From: Bryobacterales bacterium
GTDB taxonomy: Bacteria > Acidobacteriota > Terriglobia > Bryobacterales > Bryobacteraceae
NCBI GenBank assembly: GCA_020851555.1
Contig: JADZCM010000040.1
Coordinates: 1-64,000 of the forward strand
Length of the DNA stretch: 64,000 nucleotides
Reading direction: 5' to 3'
The notes below the pieces were generated by a model. The model was not told where the DNA came from. It did no database searches and saw only the letters and a program-made list of their open reading frames with translations. Below are positions 37,948 through 45,476 of the stretch, in pieces. How positions within the stretch are numbered: position 1 is the first letter of the stretch; each line of letters opens with the position of its first letter. The translations under genes and the position numbers were made by a program.

Positions 37948-39252
37948 TCAGTCTAGCAACTTGAGCAACTCGTGCGCCGCCACGAGCACGGGGTCCCGCG
38001 CCGGCGCGAAGGGAGGCGAGTAAGCCAGGTCGAGTTGCCCGAAGTCCTCCACGCCCATGCGGCAGGTCAGCGCGGCTGCGATCAGGTTGATCCTCCCGGC
38101 CACGCCGGCTTCTCCGATGACGGCGCCGCCGAGCAACCGGTGTGTGCGGCGGTCGGCGGCCAGCGCCACGGTCGTCGGGCGTCCTTTGAAGTACTTCGCG
38201 CGGTCGAGCGCCGTGATGCTGACCGATGCCGGCTGGAAGCCCTCCTTACGCGCCATCTCCGGAGAGAGTCCGGTCGCCGCTACGGCGAGATTCACGACCT
38301 TGACGATCGACGTGCCGGCCACGCCGCCGAAGCGTTCGCGCGCGCCCGCGGCGCAGGCGCCCGCGATGCGGCCCATCCGGTTGGCGGTCGTGCCGAGCGG
38401 GATGTAGGAAGGACGTCCGGTCACCAGGTGCAGGGCTTCCGCGCAATCGCCCGCCGCAAATACGCCTTGAAGGTTGGTCTCCATCCGCTCGTCCACGGCG
38501 ATGGCGCCCGTGGCTCCCAGCCGCACGCCCGCCGCCGCGGCCAGTTCCACGTTCGGCAGGAGGCCCGTGGCGAGCACGATCATGTCACAGGGGATGTCGT
38601 TCACGCGATCCGGCTGCAGGCTGCGAACCGGGCTCTCCAGCCTCAGTTCGATCCCGGCGCGCGCCAGTTCGCCGCGGACGGCCGCGGTGACATCGTCATC
38701 GGGCCGCCCGAGCACGTGCCTGGAGGCTTCCAGCAGCGTCACCTCCAGCCCGCGCGCCCGCAGCACGTCCGCGGCCTCCAGCCCGATGTAGCCCGCTCCC
38801 ACCACCACCACGCGCCGCGGCCGCCGCTCGTCGAGGCGCCGGCGAATCCTCTCGGCGTCGTCGAGCGTGTGCAACGTGAAGGCGTTGAGGAGCGGCGCCG
38901 GCCCGGCTACGGAGGTATCGGGGCGTGCGCCCGTCGCGATCACGAGCTTGTCGTAGCCCAGGCGCTCGCCTCCCGCCAGGAGGAGCTCCCGGCGGGCGTG
39001 CCGTATCTCGCTCACCGCGGCGCCCGTGCGAATTTCGATGTTGCGCTCGCGCCGCAGCCGTTCGGCGCTGTAAGCCTGCAATTCGCCCGCCGCGGGCACC
39101 CGGCCTTCGATGTAGTAAGGCAACCCGCAAGCGGCGTAGGAGATCACGTCCCCCCGCTCGAGGACCACGATCTCCAGCGACGGATCCACGCGCCGCGCCC
39201 GCGAGGCCGCGCTCAGTCCCGCGCCCATCCCGCCGATAACCGCCAGCCGCAT
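37948..39252 (-). CDS. CoA-disulfide-reductase/NADH-oxidase-like flavoprotein
   Basis: 434 residues from the ATG at 39252. FAD motif MRLAVIGGMGAGLSAAS, redox Cys42 in SYAACGLPYYIEG (Cys43 in characterised CoA disulfide reductases), NAD motif VVVVGAGYIGLEAADVL, and VFAAGDCAE. Single-cysteine members reduce CoA disulfide, polysulfide or oxygen. The start was moved three codons in because TAAATT ends exactly seven bases before this ATG and would otherwise overlap the coding region. That implies a leaderless mRNA. Which reaction it performs is open. Confidence 0.9.
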   Translation of the reverse strand: MRLAVIGGMGAGLSAASRARRVDPSLEIVVLERGDVISYAACGLPYYIEGRVPAAGELQAYSAERLRRERNIEIRTGAAVSEIRHARRELLLAGGERLGYDKLVIATGARPDTSVAGPAPLLNAFTLHTLDDAERIRRRLDERRPRRVVVVGAGYIGLEAADVLRARGLEVTLLEASRHVLGRPDDDVTAAVRGELARAGIELRLESPVRSLQPDRVNDIPCDMIVLATGLLPNVELAAAAGVRLGATGAIAVDERMETNLQGVFAAGDCAEALHLVTGRPSYIPLGTTANRMGRIAGACAAGARERFGGVAGTSIVKVVNLAVAATGLSPEMARKEGFQPASVSITALDRAKYFKGRPTTVALAADRRTHRLLGGAVIGEAGVAGRINLIAAALTCRMGVEDFGQLDLAYSPPFAPARDPVLVAAHELLKLLD

Positions 39253-39259
39253 CGAAACC

Positions 39260-39265
39260 AATTTA
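39260..39265 (-). promoter_or_regulatory. leaderless-type promoter of the flavoprotein gene
   Basis: TAAATT on the minus strand with seven bases (GGTTTCG) to the ATG at 39252 and no Shine-Dalgarno. Confidence 0.4.
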
Positions 39266-39304
39266 TCTCGAAAGCACCGGCCGCCGCCGCCGTCCGCCGG
39301 CGGC

Positions 39305-39310
39305 TATAAT
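39305..39310 (+). promoter_or_regulatory. consensus -10 box of the second Oar-like receptor
   Basis: Perfect TATAAT, 114 bases before the ATG at 39425. Transcription from about 39317 would include the structured leader at 39332-39397. The upstream region is G+C-rich with no recognisable -35. Confidence 0.5.
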
Positions 39311-39331
39311 GGCTGGAGTATGTGAAAACGT

Positions 39332-39397
39332 GCGGCCTCGAGGTCCGGTGAGCGCAAGGACGGGCACTGCCCGTCCTGCCGGTAGGCCTGGAGCCGC
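39332..39397 (+). promoter_or_regulatory. structured 5' leader, candidate cis-regulatory RNA or operator
   Basis: Nested pairings: GCGGC (39332-39336) with GCCGC (39393-39397); CCGG (39345-39348) with CCGG (39379-39382); and GGACGGG with CCCGTCC around a CACTG loop (39358-39376). At DNA level the innermost element is a perfect 9-1-9 dyad, which could be a repressor site. It does not match the riboswitch consensus sequences I know. It lies between a TATAAT and a receptor gene. Confidence 0.45.
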
Positions 39398-39424
39398 TAG
39401 CAAACAGGGAGTCAAGAAGAACAA

Positions 39425-42400
39425 ATGCGAAAGATACTAAGCGTCACAGGTGCAATTGCTGCGCTTGCCGTTTCTCTCTATGCGCAGACGCTCGGCACGA
39501 TTACCGGTGAGGTCAGGGATCCTTCCGGCGCCACCGTACCTAACGCCGCCGTGACTGCAACCAACACTGCAACCAACGCGGTTCGCCACACGGTTTCAAC
39601 CGATCAGGGGCTATACTCCTTTCCGGGCCTTGTCCCAGGCCCCTACGAGGTCAAGGTGGAGGTGACCGGCTTCCGGCCCTCCGCCCGCCGCTTGACGCTC
39701 GAGGTCCAGCAGACGGCCCGCGTCGACTTCAAGCTGGAAGTGGGACAGGTGAGTTCAGCGGTAGAGGTCTCCGCCATGGCCGCGCTGCTGGCGACCGAGA
39801 ACGCCACCGTCGGCACGGTCATCGAGAACCGGCGGATCGTCGACCTGCCGTTGAACGGCCGAAACTTCCTCCAACTGGTGGCGCTCAGTCCGAACGTGAG
39901 CTACGGCGTGGGAGGCTCCGGCACCAGCGGGCGCGTGGGCGGCACCCGCACGGGCCAGAACATGGCCATTTCGGGCATGCGCACCGTCTGGAACAACTAC
40001 ACGTTGGACGGGACGCCCAACAACGACCCGAACATCAATTCTTACGTCCTGCTGCCGTCGGTCGATTTCCTGCAAGAGTTCAAAGTCCAGAGCGGCATCT
40101 ATCCGGCGGAATTCGGGCGTTCGGCCACTCAGATCAACGTCTCCACCAAAGGAGGGACCAACCAGTACCACGGCGCGTTTTATGAATTCGTCCGCAACGA
40201 CAAGTTCGACGCGAAGTCATACGCCTTCACCGTGGCTCAGTCAACGCAGCCGAAGAACCCGTTCCAGTGGAACCAGTACGGCTTCACGTTCGGCGGTCCG
40301 GTGTGGATACCCAAGGTCTACAAAGGCACCGACAGGCTGTTTTTCAACGCCAACTACGAGTGGTTCCGCCAGGTGACGCGAGGCAACGCTTACTACAGCA
40401 CGCCGTCCTCCGCCATGCGCCAGGGGAACTACGCGGAGCTTTTGCCTGGGAACCAGCTTTGGGATCCGGTGGGGAGGTCTTACGCCGCCGACGGAAAGAC
40501 CGTCGTGGCCACTCCCTTCTCAGGAAACCTCATCCCCTCCAGCAGGCTTGCGCCGCAGGCCCAGATCATGTGGGAGTTCTGGCCCGAGCCGAACCGCCCC
40601 TCGGAGAGCGCCACTCAGCTCGTACGCAACTACTACCAGGTGAATCGCGGCAGGATCAACCGCGACCAGTTCCACCTGAGAATCGATTTCAACGAAAGCT
40701 CGACCTCTAGCTGGTTCGGCCGGTTCAGCGAGAGCGACGAGGTAGAGCTGAGTTCGGGAATTTACCTGAATGGCGGCAAGATCATGACGCAGCCGAAACA
40801 GTACATGATCGCCAACACCAGGACGCTCTCCCCGACGCTGGTCAACGAGTTCCGCTTCGGCATCACCGATCATTTCAACACCACGGGCCGGGAACTGGCA
40901 GGGATCCGAAACGTCGTGGACCAATTGAAGATTCCCGGCTTGACCACGCCGAACCCGGTCACCTGGGGCACGCCCCGGATGACGAACATCGGGAACAGCC
41001 TGAGCGGTTTTGGTGATCCGTCCGACGGCCCGTTCGTGATGACCGCCGCCACCTTCCAGGCCTCCGACGGACTGTCGCTCATTCGCGGCCGCCATTCGTT
41101 CAAATTCGGAGGCGAAGTGCGCCGCGACCGCTTCAACGAACTGGGCAATGAGTTCGGCCGCGGGTCCTTTGAGTTTCCGGGCACCATGACGCAGAACCCC
41201 AACACGAAGGTTGGAGGCTACGCCGCGGCGGATTTCTACCTCGGGTATCCCACCCGGGCGGAGGCCGCGGTGGCGAACGCCTTCCACCAGTTCCGGGCGA
41301 CGTCGGTGGCGTTTTACGCCGACGATAGCTGGCGCGTCTCCAGCAAGCTGACGCTCAGCCTGGGGCTTCGCTACGAGCTCACACAGCCCTGGAAAGACCG
41401 GGCCGAGAAGTACGTCAACATCTACTTCCCGTCCTACTTCTTCCTGGGCATCAAGAACGTGGCCGATCCCAAGCTGCACCCGGTGATGGTCCGGCAAGGC
41501 AGCGGCGAGTTCTATGACGGCGTCCCGCTGCGCTACACCAACATTCAGGTAGCTCGGGATGGCCGGCTGGGCGACCGGCTGATGATGACCGACAAGAACA
41601 ATTTTGCTCCACGGCTGGGGATCGCCTGGAGCCCGACCCAGAAATGGTCCGTGCGGGCGGGCGCCGGCATTTTCTACTCCCAGGAGATCGGCAATGCGCA
41701 ATTCGACATGTCGCGCACCCTGGCCGGCCGCGTGGACAAGCGGAACAACACCGTTATTCCGTCTTTCACGTGGGGGACCTTCCTCGGCACCGGCGGGGAC
41801 ATCGTCAACATTCCCAATCCGTACACCTGGGCCGCGCAGTACAAGCTCCCAACCACGTTCTCGCTCAACTACATCTTGAACGTGCAGCGCCAGCTCAGCG
41901 ACTCGACCATGCTCGAAGTCGGTTATGTCGGTTCCGCGTCGCGCCGGCTGCAGAGCCTGTTTGACGCCAACGCTCCTATGCCTTCCGCCGATGGGAGCAC
42001 ACCCGCGTCGCGCGCACCCTTTACCGAGTTCGGGGTGATCCAGATGGTGGACGGCAACGGCCGTGGGATCTACCACGGCGGCAGCCTGAAGCTGAGTCGC
42101 CGGATGGCGGCGGGCCTCACCCTGCTCGGCAGCTACACCTGGTCCAAGAGCATAGACACGGCCAGCGGCATCCGTGGCCAGGGTGACGCCCAGTCTCCGA
42201 ACGACAGCCGCTGCCTGTCGTGCGAACGCGGCGTAAGCGGCTTCAACAAGCCGCACCGTGCCGTGACATCACTGGTCTACGAACTCCCGTTCGGCAAGGG
42301 CAGGCAGTTTGGCGCCGCCTGGAATCCCATATTGAACCACATTGCCGGGGGCTGGCAGGTCAGCTCCATCCTTACGTTCGAATCCGGCAATCCCGCCAAC

Positions 42401-42817
42401 GCCAGCAGCCCGGGCGGCAGGAATTCTCTGGCCTACGTCCTCGGAGACCGGCTCAACTGCACGGGCGAGAACTGGCGGCTTCCAAGCGGACAGCGGACGA
42501 CGGGTCTGTGGTTCAATCGCGGCGCATTCGCGCTTCCCGGCCAGGGCGTGGTGGGCAATTGCGGACGCAACATCCTCATCGGCCCCGGACGCCAGTTGCT
42601 AGACGGTTCCATCCAGAAGTCTTTCCGGATTCTGGAAGGGCACTCGATCGACTTCCGCCTGGAGGGCTTCAACGTGTGGAACCACCGGGTCCTGGGGACT
42701 CCCGGCACCGGGTGGGGAAGCACGAATCCGGCGGTGCCGTCCGCTACTTTCGGCCAGATCACCGGTACGGCGGCCAGCATGAGGCAGTTGCAGTTCGGCC
42801 TGAAGTACGTATTCTGA
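39425..42817 (+). CDS. Oar-like TonB-dependent receptor with CarboxypepD_reg domain
   Basis: 1130 residues. The signal peptide is about 1-20 (AVSLYAQ). The carboxypeptidase-regulatory-like domain is at about 22-105 (LGTITGEVRDPSGATVPNA, then GLYSFPGLVPGPYEVKV). The plug-like region contains LPLNGRNFLQLV and NNYTLDGTPNNDPN. The barrel ends with the aromatic terminus FGLKYVF. It has the same layout as the receptor at 10.8 kb but is clearly a different subfamily. The leader carries the structured element described separately. The downstream hairpin at 42834 may terminate its mRNA. Confidence 0.9.
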   Translation: MRKILSVTGAIAALAVSLYAQTLGTITGEVRDPSGATVPNAAVTATNTATNAVRHTVSTDQGLYSFPGLVPGPYEVKVEVTGFRPSARRLTLEVQQTARVDFKLEVGQVSSAVEVSAMAALLATENATVGTVIENRRIVDLPLNGRNFLQLVALSPNVSYGVGGSGTSGRVGGTRTGQNMAISGMRTVWNNYTLDGTPNNDPNINSYVLLPSVDFLQEFKVQSGIYPAEFGRSATQINVSTKGGTNQYHGAFYEFVRNDKFDAKSYAFTVAQSTQPKNPFQWNQYGFTFGGPVWIPKVYKGTDRLFFNANYEWFRQVTRGNAYYSTPSSAMRQGNYAELLPGNQLWDPVGRSYAADGKTVVATPFSGNLIPSSRLAPQAQIMWEFWPEPNRPSESATQLVRNYYQVNRGRINRDQFHLRIDFNESSTSSWFGRFSESDEVELSSGIYLNGGKIMTQPKQYMIANTRTLSPTLVNEFRFGITDHFNTTGRELAGIRNVVDQLKIPGLTTPNPVTWGTPRMTNIGNSLSGFGDPSDGPFVMTAATFQASDGLSLIRGRHSFKFGGEVRRDRFNELGNEFGRGSFEFPGTMTQNPNTKVGGYAAADFYLGYPTRAEAAVANAFHQFRATSVAFYADDSWRVSSKLTLSLGLRYELTQPWKDRAEKYVNIYFPSYFFLGIKNVADPKLHPVMVRQGSGEFYDGVPLRYTNIQVARDGRLGDRLMMTDKNNFAPRLGIAWSPTQKWSVRAGAGIFYSQEIGNAQFDMSRTLAGRVDKRNNTVIPSFTWGTFLGTGGDIVNIPNPYTWAAQYKLPTTFSLNYILNVQRQLSDSTMLEVGYVGSASRRLQSLFDANAPMPSADGSTPASRAPFTEFGVIQMVDGNGRGIYHGGSLKLSRRMAAGLTLLGSYTWSKSIDTASGIRGQGDAQSPNDSRCLSCERGVSGFNKPHRAVTSLVYELPFGKGRQFGAAWNPILNHIAGGWQVSSILTFESGNPANASSPGGRNSLAYVLGDRLNCTGENWRLPSGQRTTGLWFNRGAFALPGQGVVGNCGRNILIGPGRQLLDGSIQKSFRILEGHSIDFRLEGFNVWNHRVLGTPGTGWGSTNPAVPSATFGQITGTAASMRQLQFGLKYVF

Positions 42818-42833
42818 GGCGTTCGCCTGTAGA

Positions 42834-42868
42834 GCCCGCCCGCCTTTACGACCCGAGCGCGGGCGGGC
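42834..42868 (+). terminator. candidate terminator hairpin after the receptor
   Basis: GCCCGCCCGC and GCGGGCGGGC form a perfect 10-bp stem (extendable by A-U) around a 15-base loop, 17 bases after the receptor stop. Only TT follows, so intrinsic termination would be weak. It lies immediately before the next gene. Confidence 0.45.
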
Positions 42869-42883
42869 TTCCATGCGGTGTGT

Positions 42884-42889
42884 TAGGGT
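42884..42889 (+). promoter_or_regulatory. leaderless-type promoter of the DUF1080 gene
   Basis: TAGGGT ends exactly seven bases before the ATG at 42897; no Shine-Dalgarno lies between. Confidence 0.35.
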
Positions 42890-42896
42890 CTCAGAT

Positions 42897-43526
42897 ATGA
42901 GGCTGGTAAGCGTGTTGTGCCTGCTCGCCGCGGCCGCCGGCGCGGTGGAACCAGGCTTCCAACCCCTGTTCAACGGCAGGAATCTTGACGGATGGCGGCT
43001 GGTGGGCGGCGTGGGCCCCGGCTATCTCGTCGAGGACGGCCGGATCGTCTGCCCCGCCGACGGCGGGGGCAATCTCTTCACCGTGAAAGAGTACGCCGAT
43101 TTTGTCCTGCGGCTCGAGTTCAGACTGACGGGCGGCGGAAACAGCGGCATCGGCTTGCGTGCGCCTCTGGAGGGCGACGCAGCGTACCAGGGGATGGAGA
43201 TCCAGGTATTGGACGACCCCGCTCCCATCTACAAGGACATTCAACCGGCTCAACACTGCGGCTCAATCTACGGGGTCTTCGCCGCAAAACAGGGTGCGCT
43301 GAAGCCCGTGGGCGAATGGAATGAATACGAGATCGTTGCCGCCGGCAGGCGGATCAGCGTCCGGCTGAACGGAACGCTGGTGGTTGAGGCGGACCTGGAC
43401 ACGGTGAAAGACCCGCAGGTGCTGAGACGCCACCCCGGGCTCGCGCGCACGGCCGGCCATATCGGCCTGCTGGGCCACAAGAGCCACGTCGAGTTCAGAG
43501 CGCTGCGTGTTCGGGAGTTGCCCTAA
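42897..43526 (+). CDS. secreted DUF1080 (3-keto-disaccharide hydrolase-like) protein
   Basis: 209 residues from the ATG at 42897, chosen because the signal peptide (VSVLCLLAAAAGAV) then starts at residue 3. The DUF1080 concanavalin-like fold has FQPLFNGRNLDGWRL, SGIGLRAPLEGDAAYQGMEIQVLDD and GEWNEYEIVAAGRRISVRLNG. Members cleave 3-keto-glycosides or act as glycan-binding lectins. It is exported and probably acts on plant-derived sugars together with the window's Gfo/Idh-type dehydrogenase (inference). Confidence 0.88.
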   Translation: MRLVSVLCLLAAAAGAVEPGFQPLFNGRNLDGWRLVGGVGPGYLVEDGRIVCPADGGGNLFTVKEYADFVLRLEFRLTGGGNSGIGLRAPLEGDAAYQGMEIQVLDDPAPIYKDIQPAQHCGSIYGVFAAKQGALKPVGEWNEYEIVAAGRRISVRLNGTLVVEADLDTVKDPQVLRRHPGLARTAGHIGLLGHKSHVEFRALRVRELP

Positions 43527-43550
43527 CCGCCGGAGATCCCGGCAAGGGAT

Positions 43551-43626
43551 TGGTGGACGGCATGGGATTCGAACCCACGACCCCGGCGTTGCGAACGCCG
43601 TGCTCTCCCAGCTGAGCTAGCCGCCC
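43551..43626 (-). tRNA. tRNA-Ala (anticodon CGC)
   Basis: 76 bases on the minus strand, including an encoded CCA end. The acceptor stem GGGCGGC/GCCGTCC contains the G3-U70 wobble that defines alanine tRNAs. The D arm is GCTC...GAGC, and the anticodon stem CGGCG/CGCCG closes TTCGCAA, giving anticodon CGC at 43591-43593. The T arm is GTGGG-TTCGAAT-CCCAT. It decodes GCG, a frequent codon in G+C-rich genes. Confidence 0.97.
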
Positions 43627-43647
43627 ACCGGTGGCTCAACAGACTCC

Positions 43648-43653
43648 AATATA
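43648..43653 (-). promoter_or_regulatory. -10-like box of tRNA-Ala
   Basis: TATATT on the minus strand, 21 bases upstream of the tRNA 5' end, in a short A+T-rich patch. Confidence 0.4.
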
Positions 43654-43674
43654 ACACGCGCCCGCCTGCCGCGC

Positions 43675-43680
43675 TAAAAT
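43675..43680 (+). promoter_or_regulatory. leaderless-type promoter of the methyltransferase at 43689
   Basis: TAAAAT ends eight bases before the ATG. It is embedded in a small dyad, CGCTA-AAA-TAGCG. No Shine-Dalgarno is present between the box and the ATG. Confidence 0.35.
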
Positions 43681-43688
43681 AGCGCGAG

Positions 43689-44369
43689 ATGGGTCGTTTC
43701 AGCCTGGCGCGGCAGCTCGAGAAGATGGAGTCCGACTGGAACCAGCGGGCGAGGGACAACGCGCGTTACTACGTCGCAACCGGGCGCGATGACTGGACCG
43801 ACGAGGAGTTCTTCCGCTCCGGTCAGGCGACGGTTGAGGAGGAGATCCTCACCGACATGACCAACATCTGCCAGGGGCGGAATCCTCGCGACATGAAGGT
43901 CCTGGAGATCGGGTGCGGCGCCGGCCGCGTCACGCGCGCGCTGGCCGGGTTGTTCGGCGAGGTACACGCCGTGGACGTCAGCGGGGAGATGGTCGATCTG
44001 GCCCGCGGGGCGCTGGCCGGCTACCCCAACGCGCATGTCTACAAGAACAACGGGATGGACCTGACCGTCGTCCCGGAACTCTCCTTCGACTTCGCCTTCT
44101 CCAGCATCGTATTCCAGCACATCCCCAGCCGGGAGATCATCGAAAGCTACGTCCGGGAGGTGCACCGGCTCCTTAGGCCCGGGGCGCTGTTCAAATTCCA
44201 GGTGCAAGGGTGCCCGGTAGTGGAGACGTCGCCGGAGGACACTTGGCTGGGAGTCGCCATCACGGACGAGATGGCCGTGGAAATGGCCCTGCGATACGGC
44301 TTCGATCCGCGTTACCGGCACGGCGCGGGTGAGCAGTACTTCTGGCTGTGGTATTTCAAGAAGGGCTGA
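43689..44369 (+). CDS. class I SAM-dependent methyltransferase
   Basis: 226 residues. Motif I is VLEIGCGAGRVTRALAGLF, with AVDVSGEMVDLARG (motif post-I) and FDFAFSSIVFQHIPSREIIESYVREVHRLLRPG (motif IV region). It is of the Methyltransf_25/11 type. The N-terminal 60 residues (RDNARYYVATGRDDWTDEEFF) are shared with a group of actinobacterial and acidobacterial methyltransferases. The substrate is unknown. The 3' end overlaps the convergent small gene by 14 bases. Confidence 0.88.
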   Translation: MGRFSLARQLEKMESDWNQRARDNARYYVATGRDDWTDEEFFRSGQATVEEEILTDMTNICQGRNPRDMKVLEIGCGAGRVTRALAGLFGEVHAVDVSGEMVDLARGALAGYPNAHVYKNNGMDLTVVPELSFDFAFSSIVFQHIPSREIIESYVREVHRLLRPGALFKFQVQGCPVVETSPEDTWLGVAITDEMAVEMALRYGFDPRYRHGAGEQYFWLWYFKKG

Positions 44370-44631
44370 CGCCGGCCCCGCGGCTCTTTCCCTGCGGCTT
44401 GGACGAGCGGCCCTGCTTCTGCGCCCAGTAGTTCTTCATCCGCTGAGAGACCTTGCGCCGCTCGGCGGGCGGCATGCTCTTTCGCCCGCGGCGCGCCTTA
44501 CCCCACAGGGCCTCCAGTTTCAAGGCCGCGTCGCCGGGCTTGGAGGCCACCAGTTCCTCCAGAGAGGCGATGGCCTCCTCCAGCCGCTTCTTCTCGGCGT
44601 AAAGCTCGCGTATGGCTCGGTAGAGATCCAT
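44356..44631 (-). CDS. small basic protein with N-terminal coiled coil
   Basis: 91 residues from the ATG at 44631. Residues 1-32 form a coiled coil (AIRELYAEKKRLEEAIASLEEL). The second half is strongly basic, with GRKSMPPAERRKVSQRMKNYW and a Lys/Arg/Ser tail. From general familiarity it resembles a multicopy small-protein family of Solibacter-type acidobacteria. The basic tail suggests nucleic-acid binding (inference). A longer frame starting at 44709 adds residues unlike the family. Confidence 0.65.
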   Translation of the reverse strand: MDLYRAIRELYAEKKRLEEAIASLEELVASKPGDAALKLEALWGKARRGRKSMPPAERRKVSQRMKNYWAQKQGRSSKPQGKSRGAGVSPS

Positions 44632-44765
44632 GCCGGCTCCGGTTCTCTTGGCCGCCAATGCCGTTATGGTAATGCGGACGGCGGCCGCGGCACACCGGAA
44701 GTAAAACACCGCCTTGGGGCGGACTCCGCCCCCGGGAGCGTGATCCTCCGGACTAAATGCCTTCT

Positions 44766-45326
44766 CTAGTTATCCGAGAAGACCGGAGGCTTGGCCGGAA
44801 CGGTCCACATGTAGACGGTGTGGCCGTCAAGGTCGATCGTCTGCTCGGGCTTCCACTCGCCCATGTCAAAGTCGTGGGACACGATGCGCGTGCCGGGCTT
44901 CAGTTTAAGCAGTTTCGGCCGCAGCTTCACGTTCAGCGACGGCAGCAGGTACAGCGTGACGACGGTGGCGTCGTTGAAGTTGTACTCGAACAGGTCGGCC
45001 AGAACGAACTTCACTTTCCCGGTCATTCCCTGACGCGCGGCGTTCTCTTCCGACTCCTTGATGCGAACCGGATTGATGTCCACCCCGGTGGCGCGAGCGC
45101 CAAGCTTGGCGGCGCTGATCACGGTGCGCCCGTCTCCGCAACCCAGGTCGTAAAGCACGTCGCTTTTCCCGACCTTGGCCACCTTCAGCATTTCATCGAC
45201 TACTTCCTGCGGAGTAGGCACGAACACGACGTCCGGCTCGCGCAGAGGCTTGTCTTGCGCCAACAAGAACGTCACGTTCACCGCCAGCAACAAAAGCAAC
45301 AGGCATAGACTCTTCACAGCTCGCAT
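44766..45326 (-). CDS. SAM-dependent methyltransferase with N-terminal signal peptide
   Basis: 186 residues from the ATG at 45326, preceded by a purine-rich AGGAAGGAAGAAAG. A clear signal-peptide-like segment covers residues 1-24 (SLCLLLLLLAVNVTFLLAQ). A Dot1/PrmA-like Rossmann domain follows: DVLYDLGCGDGRTVISAAKLG, GVDINPVRIKESEENA, FVLADLFEYNF and VTLYLLPSLN. A SAM enzyme with a Sec-type signal is odd because SAM is cytoplasmic; the segment may be a membrane anchor facing the cytoplasm. Confidence 0.82.
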   Translation of the reverse strand: MRAVKSLCLLLLLLAVNVTFLLAQDKPLREPDVVFVPTPQEVVDEMLKVAKVGKSDVLYDLGCGDGRTVISAAKLGARATGVDINPVRIKESEENAARQGMTGKVKFVLADLFEYNFNDATVVTLYLLPSLNVKLRPKLLKLKPGTRIVSHDFDMGEWKPEQTIDLDGHTVYMWTVPAKPPVFSDN

Positions 45327-45463
45327 AGCGTTTCTTTCTTCCTTCCTGAATGCGCACAATCCGGGCGCACCATTAGCTTTTCCTTAATAGACTCTGGGGG
45401 TTGGATCAACTGGTTCCGTACGCCCGCAAGTATACACCATCCGTGCGCCCGGTGGCGTTCCGT

Positions 45464-45469
45464 TATACT
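45464..45469 (+). promoter_or_regulatory. leaderless-type promoter of the aminopeptidase fragment
   Basis: TATACT with exactly seven bases (CGAACTG) to the ATG at 45477, and no Shine-Dalgarno. It is one of the clearest leaderless configurations in the window. Confidence 0.45.
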
Positions 45470-45476
45470 CGAACTG

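Noticed and set aside
39332-39397. c-di-GMP (GEMM) or cobalamin riboswitch
   Set aside because: GCGCAAGG and CCGGTAGG fragments look suggestive, but the conserved tetraloop-receptor arrangement and ACGCAAAGCC core of GEMM are absent, as are the B12-box bases. It is kept only as an unclassified structured leader.
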